Assembly (NCBI GenBank): GCA_050998805.1
Contig: JBPCPV010000031.1
Coordinates: forward strand, 65,019 to 129,018
Source of the DNA: JAICKM01 sp050998805
GTDB taxonomy: Bacteria > Chloroflexota > Chloroflexia > QHBQ01 > JAICKM01
Reading direction: 5' to 3'
Length of the DNA: 64,000 nucleotides
Part shown: piece after piece, positions 15,180 through 22,534 of the stretch
Layout: each line of letters opens with the position of its first letter
Position numbering within the stretch: position 1 is the first letter of the stretch
Translations under genes and position numbers: made by a program
The notes under the pieces: generated by a model
What the model was told of the DNA's origin: nothing
What the model saw: only the letters and a program-made list of their open reading frames with translations
Database searches by the model: none

Positions 15180-16237
15180 AGCCGCTCCAACAACAGGTCG
15201 ATCAGCTGATTGCTGTCTGCGACGACGGCGTAGTTCGCCCAGCGGAAGATCGGCGCGTTTGGGTCGGTGTTTATGGCGACGATGGTGCGCGCCTGCTGCA
15301 TACCGACCACATGCTGGGGGCTGCCGCTGACCCCACATCCGATATACAGGTCGGGCCGCACCGTAGTTCCGTAGAGGCCGATCTCGCGCTCCCGTGGTGC
15401 CCAGTCGGCCTCCACCGCTCCTTCCGTGGCACCCCACTCCCCACCAAGCGTCTCGGCCAGCCGCTTCACGCGCGCGAACCCCTCGGCGCTGCCCACTCCA
15501 CGCCCCGCTACCACCACACACCGTGCGCCCCGCAACGCCCCGACTGCGGAGTGCGGAGTGCGGAATGCGGAGTACGGAGTCCGCCCCTGACCACTGACCA
15601 CTGACCACTGACCACTCGTCTCCGGCCAGGCGACGGCGCTGAGGTCGGCAGTCTCCGTGTTGCCGTAGCGCCAGTCGTCGGCGTAGGGCGCGGGGGCCGA
15701 GGCGACGCGCACCGTGACGACCTGTGGGCGGGCGCGGGGCTGGGCGTAAGTCGTGAGCAGGCGGCCGCTCCACTCTCGGCGGGTAGCAAGCAGGGTGCCG
15801 CCGGCTGGGTCGAGGTCGAGCGTGCCGGGGTCGGCAGCGGAGATCAGGCCGGTACCGAGCCGGCGGGCCAGCCTGGGAGCAAGGTCGCGGGCAGCAGAGC
15901 CATCGGCAAGCATTATGACGGCGGGGTGTCGCTCGGCGGCCAGCGCGGCGACCGCAGCAGCGTATGCCGGGGCCGAAAAGACCGCTAAGTGCTCGTCACC
16001 GGCAAGCAGGGCTGTATCCGCGCCGAAAGCAATCGCCTCATTCGCCGTCGCGCTTCCCTCGTCGCCTTCGCCCGTCGCCGAGCCGGTGAGCAGCACTGCC
16101 GTGACCGGTGTGCCGCTGCTGTCGGCGAGCGTGCGGGCCGTTCCGAGCAGCTTCGCACCGGACCCGGCTATCCGCCCATCCTCTTGCTCGGCGATTACCC
16201 AGATACCCCGGTAGTCGGCGGCTGTCGCGTCGTCCAT
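15173..16237 (-). CDS. etfA: electron transfer flavoprotein subunit alpha, with in-frame repeat insertion
   Basis: 354 residues. The C-terminal FAD-binding domain has the family signature SGSPQHVVGMQQARTIVAIN then DPNAPIF. The N-terminal domain is more divergent. ATG 16237 (MDDATAADY) follows GGAGAAG; a longer upstream reading frame runs into the neighbouring gene and is not supported. Between the two domains, ~24 residues (SGQWSVVSGQ followed by TPYSAFRTPHSAV) come from two heptamer arrays, and the TAG stop lies in another array. ETF takes electrons from acyl-CoA dehydrogenase to the quinone pool. It is separated from etfB by an unrelated DUF262 gene. Confidence 0.93.
   Translation of the reverse strand: MDDATAADYRGIWVIAEQEDGRIAGSGAKLLGTARTLADSSGTPVTAVLLTGSATGEGDEGSATANEAIAFGADTALLAGDEHLAVFSAPAYAAAVAALAAERHPAVIMLADGSAARDLAPRLARRLGTGLISAADPGTLDLDPAGGTLLATRREWSGRLLTTYAQPRARPQVVTVRVASAPAPYADDWRYGNTETADLSAVAWPETSGQWSVVSGQGRTPYSAFRTPHSAVGALRGARCVVVAGRGVGSAEGFARVKRLAETLGGEWGATEGAVEADWAPREREIGLYGTTVRPDLYIGCGVSGSPQHVVGMQQARTIVAINTDPNAPIFRWANYAVVADSNQLIDLLLERLA
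15545..15616. repeat. TGCGGAG and CTGACCA heptamer arrays inside etfA
   Basis: Six heptamers of the TGCGGAG family (15545-15586, some imperfect) run directly into four CTGACCA heptamers (15587-15614) in the same 7-base register. All are translated within etfA without a stop. Confidence 0.9.
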
Positions 16238-16247
16238 GCGCTTCTCC

Positions 16248-18395
16248 TCAATCCTCAGTGCTCGTAGGAGCGGATCTGGAACTCGCCAGGTCTGTCGGCA
16301 AGGGAAAGTTGTCAATATCTTTGAGTTCCTGATCCTCCGCTCCATCCTCGTGGCTATCCTCGAACGCCACGTCAGCGGAGCGCAGGCAATTTTCCAGCCA
16401 GATAAGCCCGCCCTCGGCGATAGCTCGCTCATACGAATGGAAGTCACGCCCATGTTTGAGCGCATTCCGCGCATCCGCGACAGCGGTCATGTGCTGCTCA
16501 AAGCGCTGCTTCTGACCAAACAGATCCGCGAATAGCTGCCAGTTCTTCAGAACGATCTTGGAGTAGTCGCCGAATTGGCACTGTGCGAGTTTCGCAGCAA
16601 GTGATGCAGTGTTGTCTTGCTCAAACGGATTGCGCTGTACATATTGCACCAAGCGGGATTCCACGCTACTTCTAATGTCCATAGGCACAAGATCCCAGGC
16701 GTAATCGCCCTTCTCTTCGGTAAGCTGGTCAGCAACGAGGTCGCGTAATTGTCTCTCGATGGAATTGACACGGGTTTCCAACGCCTCAGCCTCGCTAACC
16801 GCCCAGAGGCCCGGCTTATCGGTCAGTGACAGCAGTAGCTGATTAATCGCTTCGGCGAGTTGCGTGCGCCGATAGAATAGGAAGTCCTCAAACCGCTCCA
16901 GCGCCCAGACAGCGTGATCCAGGGGGACCTGCTGTTGCTTCAGGCGCGAGGTTTCTACAGTCGCCAGATATATCTCCGGCGACTTGCTCCCGATTCTGCC
17001 GTTCGCGCCCGCTGACAGGAACGCCAGGTTGCCAACCTGATCCACCGTGCGGCTTTGCTTTCGTAGATCATACTTCTTTTGCAGTATTGCTTTCGGGAAA
17101 ATATGATGAACTTCCAGATCCTGGTCGCCACCAAGCACCACCCCGTTGAACCAGTCCTGAGCCTTCGCGTTCCTGGCTAGTACGTAAGATATCAGCATGT
17201 AGGGCGAGCCCTGCCGTTGCTCCTGTAGCTCGCGCTCTGTCACCTGCCTCCCACGCCCCGCTTTAAGTTCAATGTTCTCTATCATGCTCTGAATCGGCTG
17301 CTCCTTGAGCAGGGCGCTGATGTCTTGATCGATGGCTGTCTCGGTGGCACCGCTGTAGCGCGTCCAGATAAGGGCCATATAGACCCACCGCCGAAGTTCG
17401 CGCTCCTGGCTCGGTGTGACGTTTGTGCCGAAATGCTCGAAAAACATCATAAGCGGCAACAGCACATAACGAGTGGGCAGCATATCGAGGCGATCAATAA
17501 GGCAGTTGTGGATTAGGAAGTCAATCGCATGTTCTAGGCTCTTTTTGACCTGTTTCCAGCCCTTCTCGAGTTCTTCCACCGACACCTGCTTGCGATCGTT
17601 GCGGAAAAACAGCGCAGAGCTGCTCTGCCTCGTAATCATAACCACTAGCGCCCGCATCAGGAAGCCGTTATCGAGATAAAGCCCCCGCTTGTTTACTTGC
17701 GCCCGATACTCTTCAAATTCGTCCGTCACCCCGTGCCATTGGCTTGACACCTGGGCCAGAGCCAGGTCGGCTACAGCGAGCTTCGTCCCGCCTGAGTTGA
17801 TACGCACGAAAATGTGCGTCACCTCATTGTAGTCTAACTGCTCAAGCACATTGACTCGATACTTATAGGTCTTGATATTGTCGAGCCGTCCCAAGCACTC
17901 GTAGACCCGCGTGGTCTCCGGCGAACTTGGGTCCAGCTTTAGGTCGGCTAAAACAGACATTGCTCCCATAGTGAACAGCTTGGAAAGGTAAATCCAGTCG
18001 GCTTGTCCACGTTGCCGTGGCCCGGCTACCTCGAACTTCTCTGTGAACAAGTTAAAGGCTATGTCAATCGGCCGGAGGCGTCCACGAACGCGCAAAGGCT
18101 GGCCGAGCATTACGGCCGCCAGGGAAGTGAGGCGCTGCTGCCCGTCCAGCAGCAGTTGGGGGTGGCGCTGCCCTGACGCTGCCCCGGACAAGCTGGCTGT
18201 ACGGCTAGAAGGAAGGTCGTCGGTCTCCCAGACGAGTATCTGCCCACTTGGATACTGATGATATATCGAGTCGAACAGATCTCGAACCTGCTGCGCGCTC
18301 CAGATATAGCTGCGCTGTAACTCCGGAAGCATTAGCTTGCCGTCGCGTATGTCAGCGATCAGCGACTGGATTTCCTGATCTTGAGAGCGGATCAT
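16248..18395 (-). CDS. DUF262 / HNH nuclease / HEPN-like defence protein
   Basis: 715 residues. N-terminal DUF262 (GmrS-like ParB/Srx fold) shows LPELQRSYIW near residue 23, then LLLDGQQRLTSL and IFVRINSGGTKL. The middle has a DUF1524/HNH-type nuclease motif, LEVHHIFPKAIL, followed by GNLAFLSAGANGRIGSKSP. The C terminus (~560-690) looks like a Swt1-type HEPN domain with RNALKH, a fit to the RX4-6H ribonuclease motif. GmrSD-like proteins restrict modified phage DNA; HEPN domains often cleave RNA. The gene is visibly richer in A+T than its neighbours and sits between etfB (22 bp away) and etfA (10 bp away). Probably horizontally acquired. Confidence 0.85.
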   Translation of the reverse strand: MIRSQDQEIQSLIADIRDGKLMLPELQRSYIWSAQQVRDLFDSIYHQYPSGQILVWETDDLPSSRTASLSGAASGQRHPQLLLDGQQRLTSLAAVMLGQPLRVRGRLRPIDIAFNLFTEKFEVAGPRQRGQADWIYLSKLFTMGAMSVLADLKLDPSSPETTRVYECLGRLDNIKTYKYRVNVLEQLDYNEVTHIFVRINSGGTKLAVADLALAQVSSQWHGVTDEFEEYRAQVNKRGLYLDNGFLMRALVVMITRQSSSALFFRNDRKQVSVEELEKGWKQVKKSLEHAIDFLIHNCLIDRLDMLPTRYVLLPLMMFFEHFGTNVTPSQERELRRWVYMALIWTRYSGATETAIDQDISALLKEQPIQSMIENIELKAGRGRQVTERELQEQRQGSPYMLISYVLARNAKAQDWFNGVVLGGDQDLEVHHIFPKAILQKKYDLRKQSRTVDQVGNLAFLSAGANGRIGSKSPEIYLATVETSRLKQQQVPLDHAVWALERFEDFLFYRRTQLAEAINQLLLSLTDKPGLWAVSEAEALETRVNSIERQLRDLVADQLTEEKGDYAWDLVPMDIRSSVESRLVQYVQRNPFEQDNTASLAAKLAQCQFGDYSKIVLKNWQLFADLFGQKQRFEQHMTAVADARNALKHGRDFHSYERAIAEGGLIWLENCLRSADVAFEDSHEDGAEDQELKDIDNFPLPTDLASSRSAPTSTED

Positions 18396-18416
18396 TCTAG
18401 GAAGACTCCTTCACAT

Positions 18417-19235
18417 TCAGTACCCCATCTGGCGCAGCGCCTGCACCAACACCGCCACGCTCTCCTCCACCGAGTCCTTCAGCAGCTCGCGCGGTGGGGC
18501 TTCCGCGAGGGCGGCGCGGCGGACGATGACGCGGGCGGAGCCTTTTTCGGCGTCCGCTCCGGTCAGGCCGAGGTCGTCCAGGGAGAGAGTTTCGATCTGC
18601 TTCTTACGGTATGCTGCTATGACCGAGCCGCCTTTCGCGTACTGTGGCGGCAGGTCCGTATCCGGCAGCAGCGAGACGACTGCCGGAGTGCTGGCCTCGA
18701 CCGTTCGTGCCCCGACCACACCTGCCCAGCCCAGCTCTTCGGCGAGCATCGGCCCGACCTCATCCGGCGCGCCGTTGGGTGCCTCCGCACCGAGCAGCAC
18801 CAGGTCAACCCCATCCTTCCCCGACATGCGCCGCACCAGCGCTGCGAGCGCGCTCGCGGCGACAAACGAATCGGCCTCCTCAGCCCCGCTGATCAGCACC
18901 GCCCGATCCGCTCCACGCGCCATTGCCTCACGCAGCACCTCCTCAGCCGCTCCCTGCACATCCGTCTCCAGCGCAACCGCCGTGACGCCGATTTTGGGTT
19001 GTCCGGCTTGCAGAGAACTATCCACCGCCGCCTGACCACCGTCCTCTGACCACTGACCACTGACCACTGACCACTCGACCGCCGCCCGGTCGCTCGGAGA
19101 CAGCGTCCAGACGCCTTCGGCGAAGGCAGAGACGCCAACGACGGTGTCGGGCGGGAGTTCTACCGTGCCGGTATCCAGGTTGAAGCGGAGTTTGTCCCAG
19201 CTCGGAGTGGGGCGGATGTAGACCACTACGTTCAT
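18417..19235 (-). CDS. etfB: electron transfer flavoprotein subunit beta, with in-frame repeat insertion
   Basis: 272 residues. N-terminal MNVVVYIRPTPSWDKLRFN and the ALAALVRRMSGKDGVDLVLLG block match EtfB, followed by a domain with PTVVSLLPD-like and YRKKQIETLSLDDLG segments. A repeat-derived stretch (EWSVVSGQWSEDGG) is inserted near residue 55. The start ATG overlaps the acyl-CoA dehydrogenase stop (ATGA), so the genes are coupled. It forms the ETF heterodimer with EtfA, encoded beyond the DUF262 gene. Similarity to EtfB is moderate, so it may be a divergent ETF clade. Confidence 0.88.
   Translation of the reverse strand: MNVVVYIRPTPSWDKLRFNLDTGTVELPPDTVVGVSAFAEGVWTLSPSDRAAVEWSVVSGQWSEDGGQAAVDSSLQAGQPKIGVTAVALETDVQGAAEEVLREAMARGADRAVLISGAEEADSFVAASALAALVRRMSGKDGVDLVLLGAEAPNGAPDEVGPMLAEELGWAGVVGARTVEASTPAVVSLLPDTDLPPQYAKGGSVIAAYRKKQIETLSLDDLGLTGADAEKGSARVIVRRAALAEAPPRELLKDSVEESVAVLVQALRQMGY
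19045..19076. repeat. CTGACCA heptamer array inside etfB
   Basis: At least four tandem copies of the same 7-base family found in etfA, in the same orientation and translated in frame. Confidence 0.88.
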
Positions 19236-20392
19236 GCGCGGTATCCCATCTGGCGAAAGGTCTCCTGCGCGACGATCATCCTCTGAACCTCGTTTGTGCC
19301 TTCGAAGATCCGGGCGATCCGCTCATCGCGGAAGGCCCGCTCGACCGCCGCCCCGTGCCGCAGCCCCGCCCGGCCCTGCACCTGTATCGCCCGGTCCACC
19401 ACCCGCCCGCCGATGTCGGTGGCGTGCGCCTTGATCATCGCGGCCTCCCGGCTCACCTTCTTGCCCTGGTCGAACATCCAGGCCGCACTGTAGACCATGT
19501 GCCGCAGAGCCGCGATCTCCATCGCGGTGTCGGCGATCATCCACTGGATAGACTGCTGCTCGGCGATTGGCCTCCCGTTTTCGAGAGCCGCCTGCGACCA
19601 ACGAACCATCGCTTCGAGGCTGGCGTGTGCCCCGCCGATTGCCGCCGCGCCGAGACTCAGGCGTCCGCCGTCGAGCGTCTTCATCGCTGTCAGGAAACCG
19701 GCACCGACAGGGCCGATCACGTTCTCGCTTGGCACGCGGCAGTTCTCGAAGACCAGCAGCGCGGTGTCCGAGCCGTGCAGCCCCATCTTCTCCTCTAGCC
19801 GCGCCACGGTGATCCCGCCGAACGCCTTCTCGACGATAAAGGCGGTGATGCCGCCGCGCGCTCCCATGCTCCGGTCGTTCGCCGCGAACACGCTCAGTAT
19901 GTCGGCGCGGCTGCCGTTCGAGGCCCAGAGCTTCGTGCCGTTGATCACCCAGCTGTCGCCGTCGCGGGTCGCGGTTGTCCGTAGGTTCGCGGCGTCCGAC
20001 CCCGCCTGCGGCTCGGTCAGGCAGAACGCGGCGATCTTCTCGCCCCGGCAGAGCGCGGGCATATACTTCTGCTTCTGCTCCTCGCTGCCGTCTATGTAGA
20101 TCGCGCCGCTGCCGATGCCGATGTGCGCGCCGAGTATCACCCCGACCGCCGACGAGGCGCGGGTGATCTCCTCCATCAGGACGCAGTAGCCAAGCTCACC
20201 TGCCCCTCCTCCGCCATACTTCGTGGAGAAAGGCAGCCCGAACATCCCCGCCTCGGCCATCTTGCAGATCAGCGACTGGGGCGTGCGGTCTTCGCGGTCG
20301 ATCTGCTCGGCAATCGGCACGATCTCGGCCTCAACGAACTCCCGGATGGTGCGTTGCAGGAGCCGGTACTCCGCCGGCAAGGTGTAGTCCAT
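19232..20392 (-). CDS. acyl-CoA dehydrogenase
   Basis: 386 residues, standard length. Conserved blocks: CLTEPQAGSDAANLRT, WVINGTKLWASNG, EKMGLHGSDTALLVFENC, QSIQWMIADTAMEI, and the C-terminal FRDERIARIFEGTNEVQRM that carries the catalytic-Glu region. It oxidises acyl-CoA to enoyl-CoA using FAD and passes electrons to ETF. ATG 20392 (MDYTLPAEYRLL) follows AGGAAA; a longer upstream frame gives Arg/Ser-rich nonsense. It overlaps etfB by 4 bp. Confidence 0.95.
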   Translation of the reverse strand: MDYTLPAEYRLLQRTIREFVEAEIVPIAEQIDREDRTPQSLICKMAEAGMFGLPFSTKYGGGGAGELGYCVLMEEITRASSAVGVILGAHIGIGSGAIYIDGSEEQKQKYMPALCRGEKIAAFCLTEPQAGSDAANLRTTATRDGDSWVINGTKLWASNGSRADILSVFAANDRSMGARGGITAFIVEKAFGGITVARLEEKMGLHGSDTALLVFENCRVPSENVIGPVGAGFLTAMKTLDGGRLSLGAAAIGGAHASLEAMVRWSQAALENGRPIAEQQSIQWMIADTAMEIAALRHMVYSAAWMFDQGKKVSREAAMIKAHATDIGGRVVDRAIQVQGRAGLRHGAAVERAFRDERIARIFEGTNEVQRMIVAQETFRQMGYRA

Positions 20393-20402
20393 AGCTAGTT
20401 TC

Positions 20403-21149
20403 CTATTGGAACGACGGCTTGCGCTTCTCCAAGAAAGCCGACAGCCCCTCGCGCATATCGGGGGTGCCGACCAGGGCGCTGAACTTGCCGCGCTCCATCT
20501 CAAGCGCATCGGCCTGCGGCTTGCCGTAGCCCTCCTGCACCATCTCGAGGATTGCCTGCACCGCACCGGCCGGCTTGCTCGCCAGCACGCGGGCCATGTT
20601 CCGCGCCTCGCGCACCACGTTGTTGACGAGGCCGAAGCGCAGCGCCTCTTGCGCGCTGATGTCGCTGCCGAGCAGCATCAATTCGAGCGCACGAGCAGGG
20701 CCGATCAGCCTTGTCAGCCGTACCGTGCCTCCGAAGCCGGGGATGATGCCGAGGTTGATCTCGGGTTGGCCGAACCGCGCCCGGTCGCTTGCGAGCCGGA
20801 AGTCGCACGCCAGCGCCAGCTCGTTCCCCCCGCCGAGGCAGTAGCCGTTGACCGCAGCGATGACCGGCACCGGTAGGTTGTCCACTTTGTCGAAGAAGGC
20901 GTGCGCCTCACCGAGCAATCCCCGCGCCTGCTCGGACGACTGCAACGAACCGAGCTGTTTGATGTCGGCCCCCGCGACGAACGCCTGCCCGGCCCCGGTG
21001 ATCACGACGGCGCGCACATCTTTGTTCCCGGCGATCTCCTCGATGACCTCTCCGAGTTCAGCGAAGGTCTCGGTATCGAGCACATTCACCGGCGGGTGGT
21101 CTATCGTCACCACGGCCACCCTGTCCTCGACCGTCATTTTAACGAACAT
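20403..21149 (-). CDS. enoyl-CoA hydratase
   Basis: 248 residues of the crotonase family. Signature blocks: HPPVNVLDTETFAEL, GAGQAFVAGADIKQLG (oxyanion hole), NGYCLGGGNELALACDFRLA, and the catalytic Glu region FGQPEINLGIIPGFGGT. It hydrates trans-2-enoyl-CoA. ATG 21149 follows GGAGGATAAG; that ribosome-binding site directly abuts a heptamer array. The neighbours catalyse the preceding and following steps of beta-oxidation. Confidence 0.95.
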   Translation of the reverse strand: MFVKMTVEDRVAVVTIDHPPVNVLDTETFAELGEVIEEIAGNKDVRAVVITGAGQAFVAGADIKQLGSLQSSEQARGLLGEAHAFFDKVDNLPVPVIAAVNGYCLGGGNELALACDFRLASDRARFGQPEINLGIIPGFGGTVRLTRLIGPARALELMLLGSDISAQEALRFGLVNNVVREARNMARVLASKPAGAVQAILEMVQEGYGKPQADALEMERGKFSALVGTPDMREGLSAFLEKRKPSFQ

Positions 21150-21158
21150 CTTATCCTC

Positions 21159-21181
21159 CGCACTACGCAATACGCACTACG
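21159..21181. repeat. ACGCACT heptamer array between the hydroxyacyl-CoA dehydrogenase and hydratase genes
   Basis: Three 7-base units (CGCACTA, CGCAATA, CGCACTA), the same family as at 15153-15179 and 34046-34073. It supplies the TAG stop (21177-21179) of the frame-restored dehydrogenase. Confidence 0.85.
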
Positions 21182-22381
21182 AATATTCGAGGAAGCCGTA
21201 TTCGGTCTTCCGCCCGAGTTCCCCGGCGGCGACTTTCTCCCGCAGGAGGGGAGCGGGGGCAAAGCGCGGGCCTAGTTCGTGCTCCCATGCCATAAGGTCG
21301 GCCAGCACGTTGTCGAGGCCGCGCTCGTCGGCCATTTCGAACGGGCCTTGCGCGAAGCCCGCCCCGCCTGCATCGCCAGTCCGATGTCGCTCAGCCCCGC
21401 GATATTCTCGGACACGCAGTAAGCTGCCTCGTTGATCATCGGCAGCAGCAAGCGGTCGGGGGTGAAGCGCGTGCCGCTCACGCCGGTCGCCTGCTGCACC
21501 TCGGCGATCAGCTCAGCTGTCGTCGGTCCGCCCTCGTCGCCATAGGTATAGAAGCCCTTGCCGGCCTTCTGCCCCAGCCGCCCGGCCGCCACCATCTTCG
21601 CTATCAGGTGCGAAGCCTCCATTCGGTCGCCGTAGGCTTCGGCCAGCACCTCGCCCGCGTGGTAGCAGGTGTCGAGGCCGAGCATATCGGCCAGGGTGAG
21701 CGGACCCATCGGCAGCCCCGCGCCCACCATTGCCCCGTCGATCTCCTCGGCGCTCGCCGCCCCCTGCTCGAGGGTCAGGAACGCCTCATTGAGGTACGGT
21801 CCCAGCAGTCGGTTGACCAGGAAGCCTGGGCTGTCTTTGACCACTACCGGGATCTTGCGTAACTCTCTCGCAAACTGGATCGCGGACTCCACCGTGTCGT
21901 CGCTACTCTCCTTGCCTGGGATAACCTCGACCAGCTTCATCACATGTGCCGGGTTGAAGAAATGGAGGCCGATCACCTGGGCGGGCCGCCCGGTGGCCTC
22001 CGCCATCGCGCTGATGGGCAGCGCCGAGGTGTTGCTCGCCATGATCGCGCCCGGGTAGAGCACGCCGTCAAGCTCCTTGAACACCGCCGGCTTCAGATCG
22101 AGCTTCTCAGGCACCGCCTCGACGACAATGTCCACCTCGTCGAAGCCGTTGTAGTCAAGCTGCGGCGTGATCAGCGCCATCTTCTCCTCAACCTGCGAAG
22201 ACGACATCTTGCCCTTGCGCGCCCGCTCCTCATAGATAGAGCGCGCCTTCGCCATGCCCGCATTAAGCGCCGCCTCATCCACATCCTTCATGATCACCGG
22301 CAGGCCACTGTAGCTGATGACCTGGGCGATAGACCCGCCCATCGCCCCCGCCCCGATCACGGCGGCCTTGAATATATACAT
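21177..22381 (-). CDS. 3-hydroxyacyl-CoA dehydrogenase, frameshifted near the C terminus
   Basis: The N-terminal Rossmann domain has VIGAGAMGGSIAQ; ASNTSALPI, HFFNPAHVMKLVEVI and SPGFLVNRLL follow. As written, the frame leaves the family after DIGLAMQAG and stops at 21272. One missing G in the GGGG run at 21362-21365 explains this: restoring it gives AGFAQGPFEMADERG and a normal second helical domain ending KTEYGFLEYS at a TAG at 21177-21179. This is a real mutation or a homopolymer error. ATG 22381 (MYIFKAAVIGAG) is preferred over GTG 22396. First gene of the beta-oxidation operon; oxidises 3-hydroxyacyl-CoA with NAD. Confidence 0.88.
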
Positions 22382-22401
22382 ACTTCCAACCCTCACATAG
22401 T

Positions 22402-22417
22402 CTAACCGCTTGGTTAG
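22402..22417 (-). promoter_or_regulatory. palindromic operator upstream of the beta-oxidation operon
   Basis: CTAACCGCTTGGTTAG has perfect 6-bp arms around a 4-base centre, 20 bp upstream of the first start codon of the operon. Size and position are typical of a TetR-family repressor site controlling fatty-acid degradation. No regulator gene is adjacent. Confidence 0.6.
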
Positions 22418-22488
22418 TTTTTGAGGCTAAAACGGACCCCGCCGTGCTAACGGGGTATACTTTGTTCCTTGCCTATCAGGGAAAGGAG

Positions 22489-22527
22489 TTCGGCTCCCCC
22501 CTCCCGTGTGGGGAAGGGGGAGCCGAA
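22489..22527 (-). terminator. terminator hairpin of the SLH-protein gene
   Basis: A 12-bp perfect stem (22489-22500 with 22516-22527), extendable inward by C/G pairing, lies just beyond the stop of the large minus-strand secreted-protein gene. No clear T-tract is present. Confidence 0.55.
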
Positions 22528-22534
22528 GATGAGA

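Noticed and set aside
16248..18395. insertion sequence or prophage boundary around the DUF262 gene
   Set aside because: No transposase, integrase, terminal inverted repeats or target duplications could be seen at either end.
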